A DNA stretch of 64,000 bases. Origin: Blastomussa wellsi (Eukaryota; Cnidaria; Anthozoa; Scleractinia; Plerogyridae). How positions within the stretch are numbered: position 1 is the first letter of the stretch; every line of letters starts with the position of its first letter. Of the stretch, positions 43,100 to 55,713 are shown in pieces. The notes under the pieces are model-generated. The model worked only from the letters and a program-made list of their open reading frames with translations, searched no databases and was not told the origin of the DNA. The translations under genes and the position numbers were made by a program. The stretch lies in assembly GCA_947652115.1 (NCBI GenBank), contig OX393562.1:32753139-32817138 (forward strand), read 5' to 3'.

Positions 43100-45970
43100 A
43101 AGGCAACGCGCCGAACTTTCCCTCGATCGTTTTACCAAGCTGACTGACCGCACTCAGCCAAAGTAATTCTAGTTTTTTTAACGGCACTCCATGCGCGTTC
43201 TGCGCGGGGGGAATTTCCGCGAACACAACTCAACAACTTGCTTTACAAATTTCCTCTAATTCGCGTGGCTTCGTTTTCTCCATATTCCCAAGTTTAACCG
43301 GCCCAACTCTCCGGGGAGGGGACTAAAAATAATAATTGACAGCTTATTGTTGCTTTCATCATGGCAATTATTAGTCTTGACAGATCCAATTATGGTTTGA
43401 CCAATCACATGCTCTGTTAGAAAATAAAATGTACCCACGTGATCACTACACGTGATTATTAGACCTAAACAAAGTCATCGCGCATTGTGATTGGTCGATT
43501 TGAGACGTTATTGAAGCCAACTTTTTCTCTGTTTGGGATGCAAAATATGAATTAGAAAAAAATATTATTTCCAAGATGAAACAATTTCTGTCTTGCCCTT
43601 TCAAAGCTAAAATTTCCGCGACAACGCACGCCTTTTTGCGGTATAATAAATTTCGGTTGCAGCGAGGTTATTCCCATGTTTCGCGGTTTTGTTGTTTTTA
43701 ATTGTAGTTCAATACAGGAAATGAAAAGTGTGTTATTTCCGGTTCTCGTTAGCGGTGAAAAATATTTGCAGAAACGTCTTCGTTGACGGCTCCAAACAAT
43801 GATTCTCTAGTGAAATTTTCCTCTCGTCGTCCTTCAATTACTTAAGACAATTGCAACTCAGTCTTTTGCCAATGATTTTCACTTAAGCGTCACATGTAAT
43901 CCCATTGTTTTGATCTCCTTACACTTACTCATAGAGGATTAAGGTTCGATCTTTTAATCTATCCTTTCAAGAAAAAAATACTTTTTCGCCAACCTCATTT
44001 TTCAGTCATTCGCATAATAGTCGTTTGGGTGTTTTTGAAAATTTGCATATCCACTGGAAATTTCGCTCAAAATTTGCATAATGTTGACAAGCCACGTTAG
44101 TGAAACGTGAGAAAAATACACTCCAAACTAAGTTTTTTTTCAAAATAACCGAAATATATTTTCCACTGTAAAAATCGCTCGCTTATCACAATATTTCTTC
44201 TGCCTATTTTCGTAAAAAAATTTGTCTCTCCGAAACTTTTACTGGATTACGTGACATAAAAATAATGGTTCGTCATGGCGATCATTTCTTTGTGAACACA
44301 CGCAGCTTCTGATCCAAGGCACTAACTAAATATTCCTTAAGCCCACAAAATATCAACATATCCCATGTTTGTTTAATTCTACGCCAAGCCATATAAAGTA
44401 TAGCAATTTAAAATTATGAGCTTTATGCACCCATCGCTGCATACCTTATAAAAAAGGACAACAAAAACGTTGGTCTCTCAATTCAAATTCTATGCGCTAT
44501 ACGATGCACAAATATGACAAATCTCAACTTGTTGACCGGCGAGAAACCGGACGAAGAGTTTTAATATTTAGGTTTATGTATTGTATATTTCTTTCTATAT
44601 ATTTCTTTAGCTCCCGCGTGACTCTTTCAAAATATGTTTTCGGCAACTCTACGGACAGTCATTTCCGCATGGTATGAAGAAAAGCTCCGTGACTGTGAAG
44701 AATCACCTTCATTAAATTTTAAATATCAAACGTACCTCGATAGATGTCGTGTAGGCTTAAACTAATTGAACTCAAACAACTCCTTCTCTAGGAGTTTTAA
44801 CCACCAAAGAAACTGATAATTCACAAACTTTGCTTTGGTGTTTGCTAAAAATGAAACTGGTACTTGTTTATCGCTAAAACGTGCGCATTTATAAATTGCA
44901 GTACATTGGTCCAACGAATTTACGAGATCGATTAAGATTAAAATTTCATGTTATATACTTCTGAGCTAGACCGCTATAAGTAATGTATAGAAAAAATACC
45001 TAATACACTGTTTATTTTTATCTTTTTTTCAGCTGTGAGAGTGTATGTACGTTGGGAAAAACGGTCAACGTAAATAAAAACGTCAACCGCCTAACCGCCT
45101 TCTGAATGTTTTGTAGCAAACGTCACTTCGTGGTTTTATGAAAGGACGTGCTGAGGTTTTAATCGAGCTCTTCTCAAAAGGAACTTTATTGGCTAATTCT
45201 GGAAATGCGCGGGGAATTAAGACGGGAAGAAGGTCTTAGAGTGTTTTCCAGCCCATAAAGAGCTTTCCGGAACCATATAAACGGATAAACTATAGTTTGT
45301 TTTGTTAATTTTATCAAAATCTTTTTCTTGTTTAAAGACAGGTTTGCATTATGATAATCGCTGGTCTAAAATCCCTAACATTAGTTAACTCAAGAAAATT
45401 TTGGAAATCTCATCCACTCTGAAATTATCCGACGCGCAAAGCAACATATATTCGGCTATGGGAGCGAATCGAATGATACACGAGTCAGCAGAAAATCGGA
45501 AAATCCTTAAGCGCAGTGAGAACGACGTTTTATATATTAAGTCAATTTGTGTGTTGTTCAGTTCTAGCGTGGTCTCAGTTGAAATCATTCTTGTGCTCTT
45601 TCAATCGTGTTTCCAAGGATAGCCACTTCAAGTGTTTGCAATATATCATAACGTGTCCAAGAACACTTCATCTACTAGGACAACATTATACATAAAACTT
45701 TGATCACCAAAAAAGTTGTAAAGAAATTCTGAAAGGTGTGTTGTCAGCCTATGATGTCAAATGCTCATTTAACGCGAACATGAAATATAACACATTTAGT
45801 GAGGAAAATGCCTGAGCAACTAACAGCCGCGAACAGCTGTTTTGTCGTCAATTTTCAGGATGGCGTTGCTACAACTATTTGAAATTCAGACATTGTTGCG
45901 GGGCAGGAGGGGGGGCGGCACTAGGTATCGTTGTCAAATGGCTCCCTTCACCAAGAGTGGCTTTAGTTAA
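43100..45970. other. Region upstream of the E-protein gene
   Basis: No gene is seen. The promoter of the E-protein gene should lie in its first part, but no TATA box or other element can be placed with confidence. Confidence 0.35.
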
Positions 45971-46236
45971 CTATTTTCGAAAATTGTTGTATCACACAAG
46001 TGAAACATTAGGTAGTTGAAAACATAACGGACAGGCTGACTGACTGTTTCGTTCCTTGCATCAATTTACTTTCATCATAAAGGATTCGAGCTTTGTTTAA
46101 ATTTCTGTATGGCTATGAAGTCAAAAAAATCATAAAGTAAAGTAAACTGTATATTGCAGTGGGAAAAATGAAGTGGTTGAATGCATTTAGCTACTCCTAT
46201 GGGTGGGACGCTAGTCAAACTCGCAAGCTTAGCGTT
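45970..46236 (-). repeat. Dispersed repeat, inverted relative to 61999-62258
   Basis: In reverse it matches 61999-62258 over about 260 bp. Examples are 'gcttgcgagtttgactagcg', 'cccacccataggagtag', 'ccactgcaatatacagttta' and 'gatgcaaggaacgaaacagt'. Confidence 0.85.
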
Positions 46237-46239
46237 TTT

Positions 46240-48186
46240 GTTCCCATTTATATTTCTCGGAGGCCCTGTGTGACTTTAAGGGAACCTCGGCTATTGAAAC
46301 AAGTTGAAGTAAAGTAGTCTAAAATAGAACCTAAATTACAAATTTTACCGGACAAGGGAAATAATATATAGATTTAGCCAAGCCTAAAAGAGGAGCTCCG
46401 CGTTTTTGTTGATTCTTCACAATTTCTGAAAGTGCGTTCTGAAATTGCGTGCTGAAATTGTGCTCATTAAAAGCAATAGCGTGCTTAACTACTAAAAAAA
46501 TTCCACAGCTGAAATAAATAAGAATAATTAAAAACATCAACTCCAATTGCAGAATTTCCGCTGAGAATGACCATAAAAGGTTAAAAATGCTACCAGAAGC
46601 AAAAAAATCGGACCTGAGTCCGCGATCAATGAAAAGCAATGCCAGTGAAGTTTCAAAAGTTATGACTATTTATGAGCGTTCTTCTATCGCTACTTTTGGG
46701 TAAATAAAATGTGAACCATGTCTGGGCCGATTCAACTCAAGATGCAAAAATGTTTTGAATAAAACTTGGCGGAATTGAAGGAATCTGCTAAAGAAGAAAA
46801 TTATATAAAGGAATCCTGCATCAAAAACAAATATAATCAGATCAGTTGCAATTGGGTAGGATACCAGTGTCTATTATTTTGAGCTATTGCCAAGTCTGAG
46901 GTCGCTATTTCCAGGTGGGGTGGGCAGGGGCTGTCATTGCTTTAGGGCGGGGAGTTGTTAATTCCGGGAATCGTTCCTTGGGGGAGGGGCCTCATTACTT
47001 TCCGTGGGGATTCAATACTTCCGAGAGGTTCTTAGACATGTTCTTAGCGTCGTGTGAAGTTTGATCTTATTTGGATTGAACCGAATGTCAAGCATGATAT
47101 CGATACGAAGAAGCTCTTAGATATGCGGACAGCCATCACTGGCTGAAGCTCGCTCAATGCCCTTCCAAAGATTTCCGAGGTCACATGAAGACTTCCGAAG
47201 TTTACGCCGAAGCTTTTCCGCCGTTATCGGAAGGTTAACGACTACTTTCGGAATTGCTCAAAGGCACATGGACGAAAAGAGCATTGCTCTATCTAAATGA
47301 CAAATTGGTGTATAGTCTGACGCTCTAAATAGTCTTCCTTATTAATTATAGATAACTGAAATTAAATTAGCGCGAGTTGAAGGAAAAATTGTTACTTTCC
47401 AATAAAGAAACTTAACGCGAAGGAGGGGGTAATATTTCAAAATTAGGGACATTTAACGCGGTTAGCATAAAAACACAGTTTATGGAGACAACAGGAACAG
47501 AGTCAAACTGTATTTAAAAATCCGAATAAAACAAATGTATCAGCCCATTGCTTGTCAAATAGTGTTCGTAAAATTTCGGTTATAAAAGTTAAGCAAAGTA
47601 ATTTGGCCACGTCGAGAGTACTTAGTCGTTATGACATATGCATAGGTATGTTTTGAAACAAGGTTCCAAATTTTCCGGAGAAGTTATTTCAGAGTGACCA
47701 CGGAAAAGTTTAAAGGCCTTGAAATGCAATGACCGTAGTTGCCCAGTAGTGGAACGTTTCAGGAAGTAGTAATTTTGAAAGAGAGAGCAGATGAGGAGCG
47801 CTCAGTTGTCATTTGCATGAAAAACCGGTTATTCCAGTGTGAATTCAAAAAGTACGGCTCATTCCGAGAAAACCGTAATACTCAAATTCCAAAGAAAATT
47901 CTATTCAAATGGTAAGCCGGCGCTCATTTCGTCAAGGAGTTTCATATGCTGATGATCGAATATATCATGGCCAATATGTTAAGAACTGCTCTTCTCAGAG
48001 CGACCATGAAACAGAAATATTGTAAACGATTTCTTTATGAAAGATTGTAATAAAGTGCGCAGCCGGAAACTGGAAAGTATTGCCTAAAGGTCACGAGGAT
48101 GTTTGGAACGGACCTGCAATGAACTCAGTAATAACACTCAAAATTTTTAACGCGAATGTAATTTCCTTTACTAAGGTATTTTTGAA
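46240..48186. other. Intergenic DNA, no gene seen
   Basis: The ORF at 46331-46639 on the minus strand has hydrophobic stretches but no recognisable motif or context. The rest shows nothing definable. Confidence 0.35.
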
Positions 48187-48318
48187 GTGAACCATTTGCC
48201 CAAAAAATTCTGCCAAGTTGCCTTGCCCAAATTTCTCTTGCTGCCAAAACACTCTGAGGGAGGGGGGGGGGCGGACTGCAGCCCCCGCGCCCTTCCCCGG
48301 CCCGTACGCCTATGTCAG
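48187..48318 (+). repeat. Dispersed G-rich repeat, copy 2
   Basis: Contains accatttgcccaaaaaattc, a G run, ctgcagcccccgc and cccgtacgcctatg, the same order as copy 3 and as copy 1 in reverse. Confidence 0.7.
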
Positions 48319-48663
48319 CCTTTGAGAAATTTCTTGATACCAAATTGCACTCTGTTGTTGTTGTTTACTACACTTGCGGGGGCACCCAGAATGGATCCTT
48401 ATACTTCCCCCCACCCCATAATTCATGAACTCCCCCTAATTCGGTTTCAAAATCTTTTCGGTCCACTATTTTAGCAAGAGGGTTTGCAGAGCGAAATGAA
48501 GTCACGGCTGTATATTTTAAAATCATATCAAAATTCTATGCCTCGTTCTTTTATCTGTACACGATAAAGAATAAGTGCCACAATAACATAACCAAGTAAA
48601 CTTATATTTATCTCAATCATGAAAACCTCACATCGATAAGTGACTGACACCTGACACAAACAC

Positions 48664-48776
48664 CATTGGCGTAAGGGCAATATTTTGCCAGGGGGGTGGT
48701 GAATCATTTGCCCAAATTTTCTCTTTTTTGGGGGGGGAGGCTGCAGCCCCCCTTCCCCCTGTCCGTACGCCTATGA
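48664..48776 (+). repeat. Dispersed G-rich repeat, copy 3
   Basis: Contains ggcgtaagggcaatattttg, catttgcccaaattttctc, a G run, ctgcagccccccttccc and gtccgtacgcctatg. Confidence 0.75.
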
Positions 48777-49166
48777 CAAACACCGCTGATATCAAGAATG
48801 CAGTATCGAGCTCAGTGCACAGATTTCAGTCCAGTCTTGTCTGTGATATCGGTTCTCTTCTTTCAACAGCTGCTTTGTGCAATGTCACCTCGCACCCTTC
48901 AGTACAGTAGAAACTATTGTGAACACTCGAAAATTTACTGTTTGTTGAGAAATTGCGTTTCCTTTTTTAAATTTTCTTTTGTACAAGTTGCAATGATAAA
49001 TGTGTCATTAACAATCTTCCTTCGGTCGCTTCAAGTTGATTTTTTAACTTCTCAGCGAGATTTTGGGTTTTGTATTTTTTCCTCCAGTTTTACGTCAACT
49101 TTCTACGCCACAAATGAACAAAAGAAATTGAACCCTCGATATTAGGGAGCGGTCATTAACTATTGG

Positions 49167-49189
49167 GGAGGGGGGGGGGGGGGGGGGCG
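49167..49189 (+). repeat. Poly(G) tract
   Basis: An almost uninterrupted run of about 20 G, within G-rich DNA up to about 49275. It could form a quadruplex structure and may be unstable in assemblies. Confidence 0.8.
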
Positions 49190-49824
49190 GTAAATTTTTG
49201 GGGAGAGCTGTGATTTTTTGGTAGCCCATTTGGGGCGGGCCACAATTTTATGGGCCCACGTTTAGGGGAGGGTTACAATTTCTGGGCGCCTTCCATTAAA
49301 ACTTTGGGCGATGTGCACAAATGGGTTTTGTGCTATTGAATTTAGCGTTGCAAGATAATCTTCATAGAATCGTATACTCAAAGCTGAATTGCACAGTGAA
49401 AAAAAAAATTCTGGTTGGCTGGAGATGAGGAGTGACTTGGCTTTAAAATGGCTTTGAAAACAGCGCACTGTTTTAGACTGGCTTTCAGGTTTTTATCGAG
49501 CAATTTCCAGTGGAATTAACCTTGTTAACATGTGATTTTGAAAGCTGTGGAAGCTAATTTTAAGGAGGAATCACTTTTTTGTGGAAAACTTAGAAATATA
49601 ATTTTACCTCTCATTGTCAACATCGTTTGATTGCGGCTTTAAGCTTACATCCAGAACACTTACATGAACATCACTTGATTAACCGGTATTTTTATTTTAA
49701 AAAATTAATAAATTCTGGTATGCTACAAAACTCAATCAGTCTTAAACAGTAACGGTATCAAAGATATTTTTTCAGTTTCAACAAATGCGACATAGTTTAG
49801 TACATAAGATGTATAAACGATTAC

Positions 49825-50120
49825 TCATGCAATCGGCTCATAGTAAGGAGCGCATTCTAATGTGTTCCAGTAGGGGCCAATGTATTCTGCACTGCTACTG
49901 TCGTGTGCTTCCATTGCAGTGAAGACACTTCCCGATTCCTCCTCCTGACATTGCTCAGTAACATCACTATCATCGCTATTCTTCCACTGTCTTTGCTGCC
50001 ATTGATGTTACTTAGGTTTTCTTGGTCGCTACTTTCATCGTCGTCACTTGCATCAAAGCTACTCTCACTTTCAGAAAACCCAAACACTCTCACTTCTAAG
50101 CTCTGATTTCGCGCTGTCAT
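49825..50120 (-). pseudogene. Acidic ORF, apparently frameshifted; unrecognised
   Basis: The minus strand starts MTARNQSLEVRVFGFSESES and continues DASDDDESSDQENLSNINGS. Near 49985 the frame is lost. One base away it continues NSDDSDVTEQCQEEESGSVF, AMEAHDSSSAEYIGPYWNTL and ECAPYYEPIA, then stops at 49825. The change of frame would be cured by one extra A. Such Ser/Asp-rich N-termini occur in many transposases, but I do not recognise the family. Confidence 0.4.
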
Positions 50121-50227
50121 TTAAAAGTTCGCACTGATCAGACGTCAAAGCTACCACCCATTTCTTTTCTCTTCTTCCAAGTTCCTTTACAATGTCTCCG
50201 CACAAAATGACGAGGATGCCATAGAGA

Positions 50228-50695
50228 GGGGGGGTGAATAGGTTCACAGATCAACGGGTTAAGCCTTAAAAAGTACACGGATTGCGGATTTCAGCGAAAA
50301 ATGAAGCGGATTTGCGGATTTCGATAATGCAGTGGATCACGGATTAGCTGATAAGTTTAGCTCGGATTCCGGACTCTTCAATGCCATGAAGTTCGTATCG
50401 TGACCTTGGCGTGTCTTCAGTCCTGGTCTCAATGTTCTCGTTTTGTCCATTTTCTGTTTGCACGAGGCCCAAACCACCGTTTTACATTAAAATTGCCGCA
50501 AAACGGCAATGAAACGACACCTCTTGAAATTTTTTCACCGAGAACAGCATCTACTGCTCTTTAAGTGAAACTATTACAAAGAAAGTTTTCAAGGAATTCG
50601 GATACGGATTTGAACGAAAACAGTGGCGGATTTACGGATTTGGCCAAAATAATAGCACGGTTTGGCGGATTCACGTACCGCTATTCACCCCCCTC
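50228..50695. mobile_element. MITE with 8-bp target duplication (hAT-like), 468 bp
   Basis: Inverted ends GGGGGGGTGAATAG and CTATTCACCCCCCTC are flanked by perfect direct repeats CATAGAGA (50220-50227 and 50696-50703). An 8-bp target duplication is typical of hAT elements. Inside, 'cggatttgcggatttc'-like phrases recur. No transposase. Confidence 0.8.
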
Positions 50696-50711
50696 CATAG
50701 AGAATTTCAGC

Positions 50712-50790
50712 AGGAAATATGTTGGGTGGGGAGTGATGGGAAATATGTTGGGTGGGGAGTGATGGGAAATATGTTGGGTGGGAAGTGATG
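50712..50790 (+). repeat. 26-bp tandem repeat, three copies
   Basis: The unit aaatatgttgggtggggagt, then gatggg, occurs three times in direct order with one mismatch in the third copy. Confidence 0.9.
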
Positions 50791-51617
50791 GTTCGACACT
50801 TAAGGACGTTGTAGCACAAATTTTACACCATTGATTTTTTTCTGAAACTCTCACCACTGTAAGATAATGAGTAACTGATGTCAGAAAAGCAAACAAAATA
50901 TGGGGTCACCGACTTCGTTTTGGAGAAGAAGAACACCCTAAATCTGAAAGCTCTCGCTTCGTTAGCGGATACGGCTACAGTGTCTGTAAGCACAAAAATA
51001 TTGCAAATAAATCTTTAAAATGAACGTATCTCTGTCAAGTGTTGTTTAAATGGACCCATAAAGTGAATTTATTTAATTGGTGTGGTTCCTTAAAGAAAAA
51101 ATTCGCATTTAGCGACCACATTTACACTCGCCTAACAGGCGCAAGATGGCAGGATTCGATGTCCTGTGGGCAGAAAACTTCAAAATTTTTAAACTTCCCA
51201 CTTTGATTCTTTGTTCATTTTTTGACAATCTGCCGAGAATTGTAAATAAAATAAGTTCATGGAAAAAAGTAGGGGTCACCGACCATTTAAGAGAGTAAAC
51301 TACCAGCAAAGTTACGAAACGGCTTCTGGCCCTTTATTTTTCCTTAGCGCGCACGCTCGATGGATGACGTGGCATGACGAATTCCGTGCGCAGTAACGAT
51401 GCGCACAAACAATTAGTGCGAACGTCCTTAACTCAGTAAATTTTCTATTCTATTCTATAAAACAGGGAAGTCATCTGCTGTGAAAAGGCTGTGAAAAAAC
51501 AAAGAGCTTTTGAGGGAATATCATGGTAGTTATGTCTGTCGAATTGGATATTTCCTGAAATACATTTAGTCTTTCAACTTGATAAGAGGTATTACTTATC
51601 AGAATCTAGGAGTCATA

Positions 51618-51761
51618 GGGTGCGTTCCTTTGGGGTGATCCGGATCAGGATCAGTGATCCGAATCATGGTGCATCAAAGGCGCCGGCGAATCTACTCTGA
51701 GCAAGGATTCGCTGGCGCCTTTGATACACCATGATCCGGATCACCCCAAAGGAACGCACCC
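51618..51761. mobile_element. Palindromic MITE, 144 bp
   Basis: GGGTGCGTTCCTTTGGGGTG at the left and its inverse at the right, with further inverted pairing inward (gatccggatca, atcatggtg.atcaaaggcgcc). It is flanked by ATA on both sides, a possible 3-bp target duplication. Confidence 0.8.
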
Positions 51762-51764
51762 ATA

Positions 51765-53505
51765 GTAACCACTATCCAAAGACTCTGGTTGGCCGCGTAA
51801 ATGCTTTGTTTATTTAGCAAAGATTCCGAATTTCGTGATCGCGACATTCAAATGTTCTAAAAGGGGTTTGGGGTGGGGTGGGTGCCAAGCACAGATCAAC
51901 TGTTTTCTGCTTTAAAAATATGATGGGTCTCCCCAAATGAATTTGGCGAAAAGTTAGCGTTTCGAAGCTAACAGAATTGCATGACTACTAAATACGTTTA
52001 TATCTGCCAATTTTAAAATGAATTGAATGCCTATAGCTGTAAAACTAGTATACTTCAATCGTCGTCCATCGTTTTATTTCTTTTATCCTCGATATGGATA
52101 TTAATAAATATCTCAATTAACTTAAATTTGACATTTATGAGAAACTCTCCTCCGCGTGCAATTAATCATCAATTACACAATATTCTTTACCAGGTGGGAA
52201 TTTTTAATCTAAAATAAATTGTGTTTGTGGCGCGATGCACGCAAACAATAGTATTCCAACAAAGAAGTCTGAATTCAATACATGCAGGTCATTTTAGACG
52301 CAAGATATTTTATTTTGACAGAGAGCTTGAGATGTAACATGCTCTCAGAAAATGGCAGGTCAATAAAATAATAAAACAATATTCAGCATGGAAAAATATA
52401 ACAATGAATTAAGCTATTTCGCTCCTCGAGAAGAAAACGCATTTTTTAACAATACTCGTTGTTTGGATAATCGGACACGTGCCAAATTAAACTGAATATT
52501 CATACAATTTTCTTGTTGAGCGCGATCCCCCATTAATTTACGGACGGCGTTGATTGCTGTTTTATTTCGGATATCCGCAATTTGTAAACAGACTAATAAA
52601 ACGCGACAGGTGGAAGTAAAAAAACTTTAATACTATACTTTATGAACTGTTTTTCACTAATAATTAATTCCTTGTCAGACAGAAGTATGAAGTTGAGGCT
52701 AATTCGAAATAAAAAGAACTCAAGTATCTTACGCAAAAGACTCTTTTTCATAACTTGCCGCAACCTCTTAAAAAATAATCAAATTAAATGCATAGCCACT
52801 AGTTGAACAGAATTACCGATGGTTTTATTCCGAAAAGAATACAAAAGCACTCTTAGCTGTAGACAATTAGACTAAAAATGCTTTGTGTTCATTACACTGG
52901 TGGCTTTGTTGGTGACGTCAGTTGAAGTCATTCAGTTGAACGGTTTATCGCGTGCCCACATGTTCTGCACGTGTTTTTCATGACAAACCGCGTCTAACAG
53001 GTGGGCTGGAGATTAAATGGTTGCTCTTTTGGGTCGACTCCCGCAAATTATACCATTTTCAGTTTTAGTTCATTGCATCGTATGATCTTGAAAAACTGTT
53101 TCCCTGCGATTATTTGTGCTCTTTAGTAACTAAAAAAATGCCCCTTCCCGATTTCCTATCAGAATTGAATGAGCACGTCCTCTGTCACTCTGGGGGAGGG
53201 GGAAGGATGCTCACTGGTGCCAGGGTAGCATGTTTAGACAGTGGGATGACCCTGTGGAGCGAGTCAGTATTTACCATGTTTGCATTCCACTTACTTGGTG
53301 AAACCGGTTGGTTTACAGTTTAGGCAAATGGTAAGCAAAACCCCGAACGGGAATTCTGAATGAGTTTGGCGTATTCCTGGGTTGGTACATTATAACATCG
53401 ACCTACCGGAGGTTTTCTTGTGCGAGACTTCTTCCGTTGTCATACATAAGATATGAATCACAATTAAACTCTATTTTTTAAGGTAAAAAAAATTCCCCAA
53501 GAAGT
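51765..53505. other. Intergenic DNA, no gene seen
   Basis: AT-rich DNA. ORFs here are short and have no recognisable motif. Confidence 0.35.
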
Positions 53506-53507
53506 GT

Positions 53508-53576
53508 CAATCCCGGGACGATGGATTACCAAGCGGGAATCATCACCACTACACCACCGAGACCAGCTGCCAAGTT
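53508..53576 (-). repeat. tRNA-like SINE head
   Basis: In reverse: an A-box-like tggtgtagtggtgatgattc and a B-box-like cccgggattgacac, spaced as in tRNA genes. Stems are imperfect. Confidence 0.45.
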
Positions 53577-53619
53577 TCCAATTTTTTTGGTTACAAGACG
53601 CTGACCCTATTTAATATGA

Positions 53620-53840
53620 AGGCTAACCGCAAGCAACCTAAAGCTAATTTAGTCCAACCGAAATACTATGGTGGGTCGCCTTGAAGCTCTTCGTAACGTC
53701 TCTCAGAAATTAAAGTTTCTGAAGGGCTTCGTGACAACTGAGAAGGGTAACCGGAGTTCTAGTTAGGCTAACCGAAGCGCATAGTAGGCTAATCGGAGTG
53801 CTTAGTAGCTAGAGTTCTATCCAGGCTAACCGAGTGCTAG
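53620..53840 (+). repeat. Short 'ggctaaccg' repeats
   Basis: The phrase ggctaaccg(c)aagc or close variants occurs at about 53622, 53765, 53787 and 53823. It resembles the end of the TIR element at 54481-55336. Confidence 0.5.
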
Positions 53841-54344
53841 TATTCATTATTATACTATGTGGTATAATTCATCACCAGGTGTCCACCTCCGGTGGGTCGA
53901 TATTATATTGTTCTGACCGTATTCCTGGACCTTTTTAGGCCGGCGCCTGGAACTGAGCTGAGTAGAAATTTTGGACTACTTCTCAAGCCGTTCCATATAT
54001 TTTGGATTGGTCTGGTAAATGGTTAATCCATGCATATAAGCCCATCAGGGATGAGTCACGGCATTCTCGTGCGCGTGCCAGAGCCAGATTAAGCCCTGCA
54101 TGGATGCGAGATTGACGGGATCTGGTGCTATACGTGGAATCGCTCGGAACACAGTCGGAGGGCCACTGATGGGCAGGAGTTTTTCTTTTTTTTTTCAAAT
54201 ATAAACGAAATGCTCATACGTATGGCTCGCCGATGCACGTTTCCGTTTCGTAAACGGTCGATGCCATTTTTTCGACACTTGGAATTTTTTTTGGGCTATC
54301 ATCGAATTTTTTTACCCACAAAAAAAAAAAGAAAATGGTTCTTC

Positions 54345-54420
54345 GATGACCAGAATCGAGCCCTGAACCTACGACATCCCAACATCCCTATTTCATCACT
54401 ACACTAGCAGGCCAATCAGC
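54345..54420 (-). repeat. tRNA-like SINE head, degraded
   Basis: In reverse: ctgctagtgtagtgatgaaa (A-box-like) and ggttcagggctcgattctgg (B-box-like). Confidence 0.4.
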
Positions 54421-54480
54421 CAAATTCTCACAAAATTTCGTTATAAAAGTTGACTTTCTTAGTCTATTTTACTTATAAAT

Positions 54481-55336
54481 AAAGCTAACCGCAAGCAAAT
54501 CAGTGTGAAATTGAACAATTAAGCATTTGGCAAGTGTGTATTAGTCTATCACCAAATTATAACCAGTTTCGACCAAGTCCAGGCCTAAAGTAGAGCAGAT
54601 ATAGCATCGTCCGTTCCGAAAAGCTTTGTTACCAATTATGGCATCGACCGTTAAAAATGGCACCGATCGTTTACGAAAAGGAAAACCAGCCTCGGCGACC
54701 CTCGGGATAACCCTGCTACCGGTGAAAACGCTTATTCATGCTTGGGCTCTTATCCGCGAACCGAACAGAATTAAAATATGTATTCCCTTTTACAGAGGTA
54801 CCCACAGGGAATCTACGAAAGTTGGATGTTTCTTGAATTCAACTACCTTGACTTCATACAGGCCGGTATCACAGAGGGTCTGGTCATTTTTCAAAACTAT
54901 TTCACGCCGCCCAAATTACAGGCGAAACCTTAGTGATCTTGTTTCAATTGTATTAAATGTGAACATTTGCGTCCTGAAAGTCTTTAGTGGAGATTCAAGG
55001 CTAGATAATTCAGATTATGATGAAATGTCCGTCTTAACTTTTCCAAGAAAATGTCCATACCCAGTTACAATGGAAACAACAAAACGTGATAACGTCTCTT
55101 AACAAAGCGATTTTCGTCCTTGAGCATTAACCTTACGGTAGTCACTGGAAGGGATAGGCCAGGAGGCCCTCGACATTTCGTGACCTTTTATATAAATTAA
55201 AAGTGAGTGAGACCTCGTAAATATAAGCGCAATACACTATATATAGTTACACAAAACGTCCCCGGTTTGCTTGCGGTTAGTTTCACTCATGCTTGCTTGC
55301 GGTTAACTCCACTTGGATTTGCTTGCGGTTAGCTTT
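54481..55336 (+). mobile_element. TIR DNA element, 856 bp, with a 158-codon ORF
   Basis: Perfect 20-bp inverted ends: aaagctaaccgcaagcaaat at 54481-54500 and its reverse complement at 55317-55336. Two more partial copies of the end motif lie just inside the right end (55266-55312). An ORF at 54626-55102 (starting MLPIMASTVKNGTDRLRKGK) has no recognised domain and may be chance. No clear target duplication. Confidence 0.65.
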
Positions 55337-55582
55337 AATTTTTGGAGATAGTTCACAGCTCTCTAGCACCTCTAATTTCACTGGATCTTAATAGCACGCA
55401 GCTCTACTGTTTTAGGGCTAGGGTCCATTGTTACTGTTGTTTATCTTTTTTTTCTAGCCAATACTGTGGGACCTTGTAAAGAGCTGCGTACCACCCCTAT
55501 TGTGGTTTGGCTGACACTGAAAACGCATTACATAAACTCAGACCTGTAGTATTTAAAATTGCAAAGTTGGGGTACTAGCAGC

Positions 55583-55650
55583 TGGTGCTCCGATAGCGTA
55601 GTGGTTAGGTGTATATTTCGTGTGTCCCGGGTTCGACTCCCGGTGTCCCC
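55583..55650 (+). repeat. tRNA-like sequence, probable SINE head
   Basis: A-box tagcgtagtggtta and B-box gggttcgactccc with a perfect T-arm (ccggg/cccgg). The acceptor stem does not pair, which argues against a functional tRNA gene. Confidence 0.5.
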
Positions 55651-55713
55651 ATATTAAAATATCTTCTTTGTTTGAATGTCAAAACAAATTAGTGTCTTCT
55701 TTAGTCCTCGTTA

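Noticed and set aside
46331..46639. Minus-strand ORF with hydrophobic stretches
   Set aside because: No signal, motif, splice or neighbour evidence supports it; AT-rich DNA gives such frames by chance.
55583..55650. Functional tRNA gene
   Set aside because: A and B boxes are present but the acceptor stem does not pair; a SINE head is likelier. The same applies to 36019-36080 and 63440-63620.
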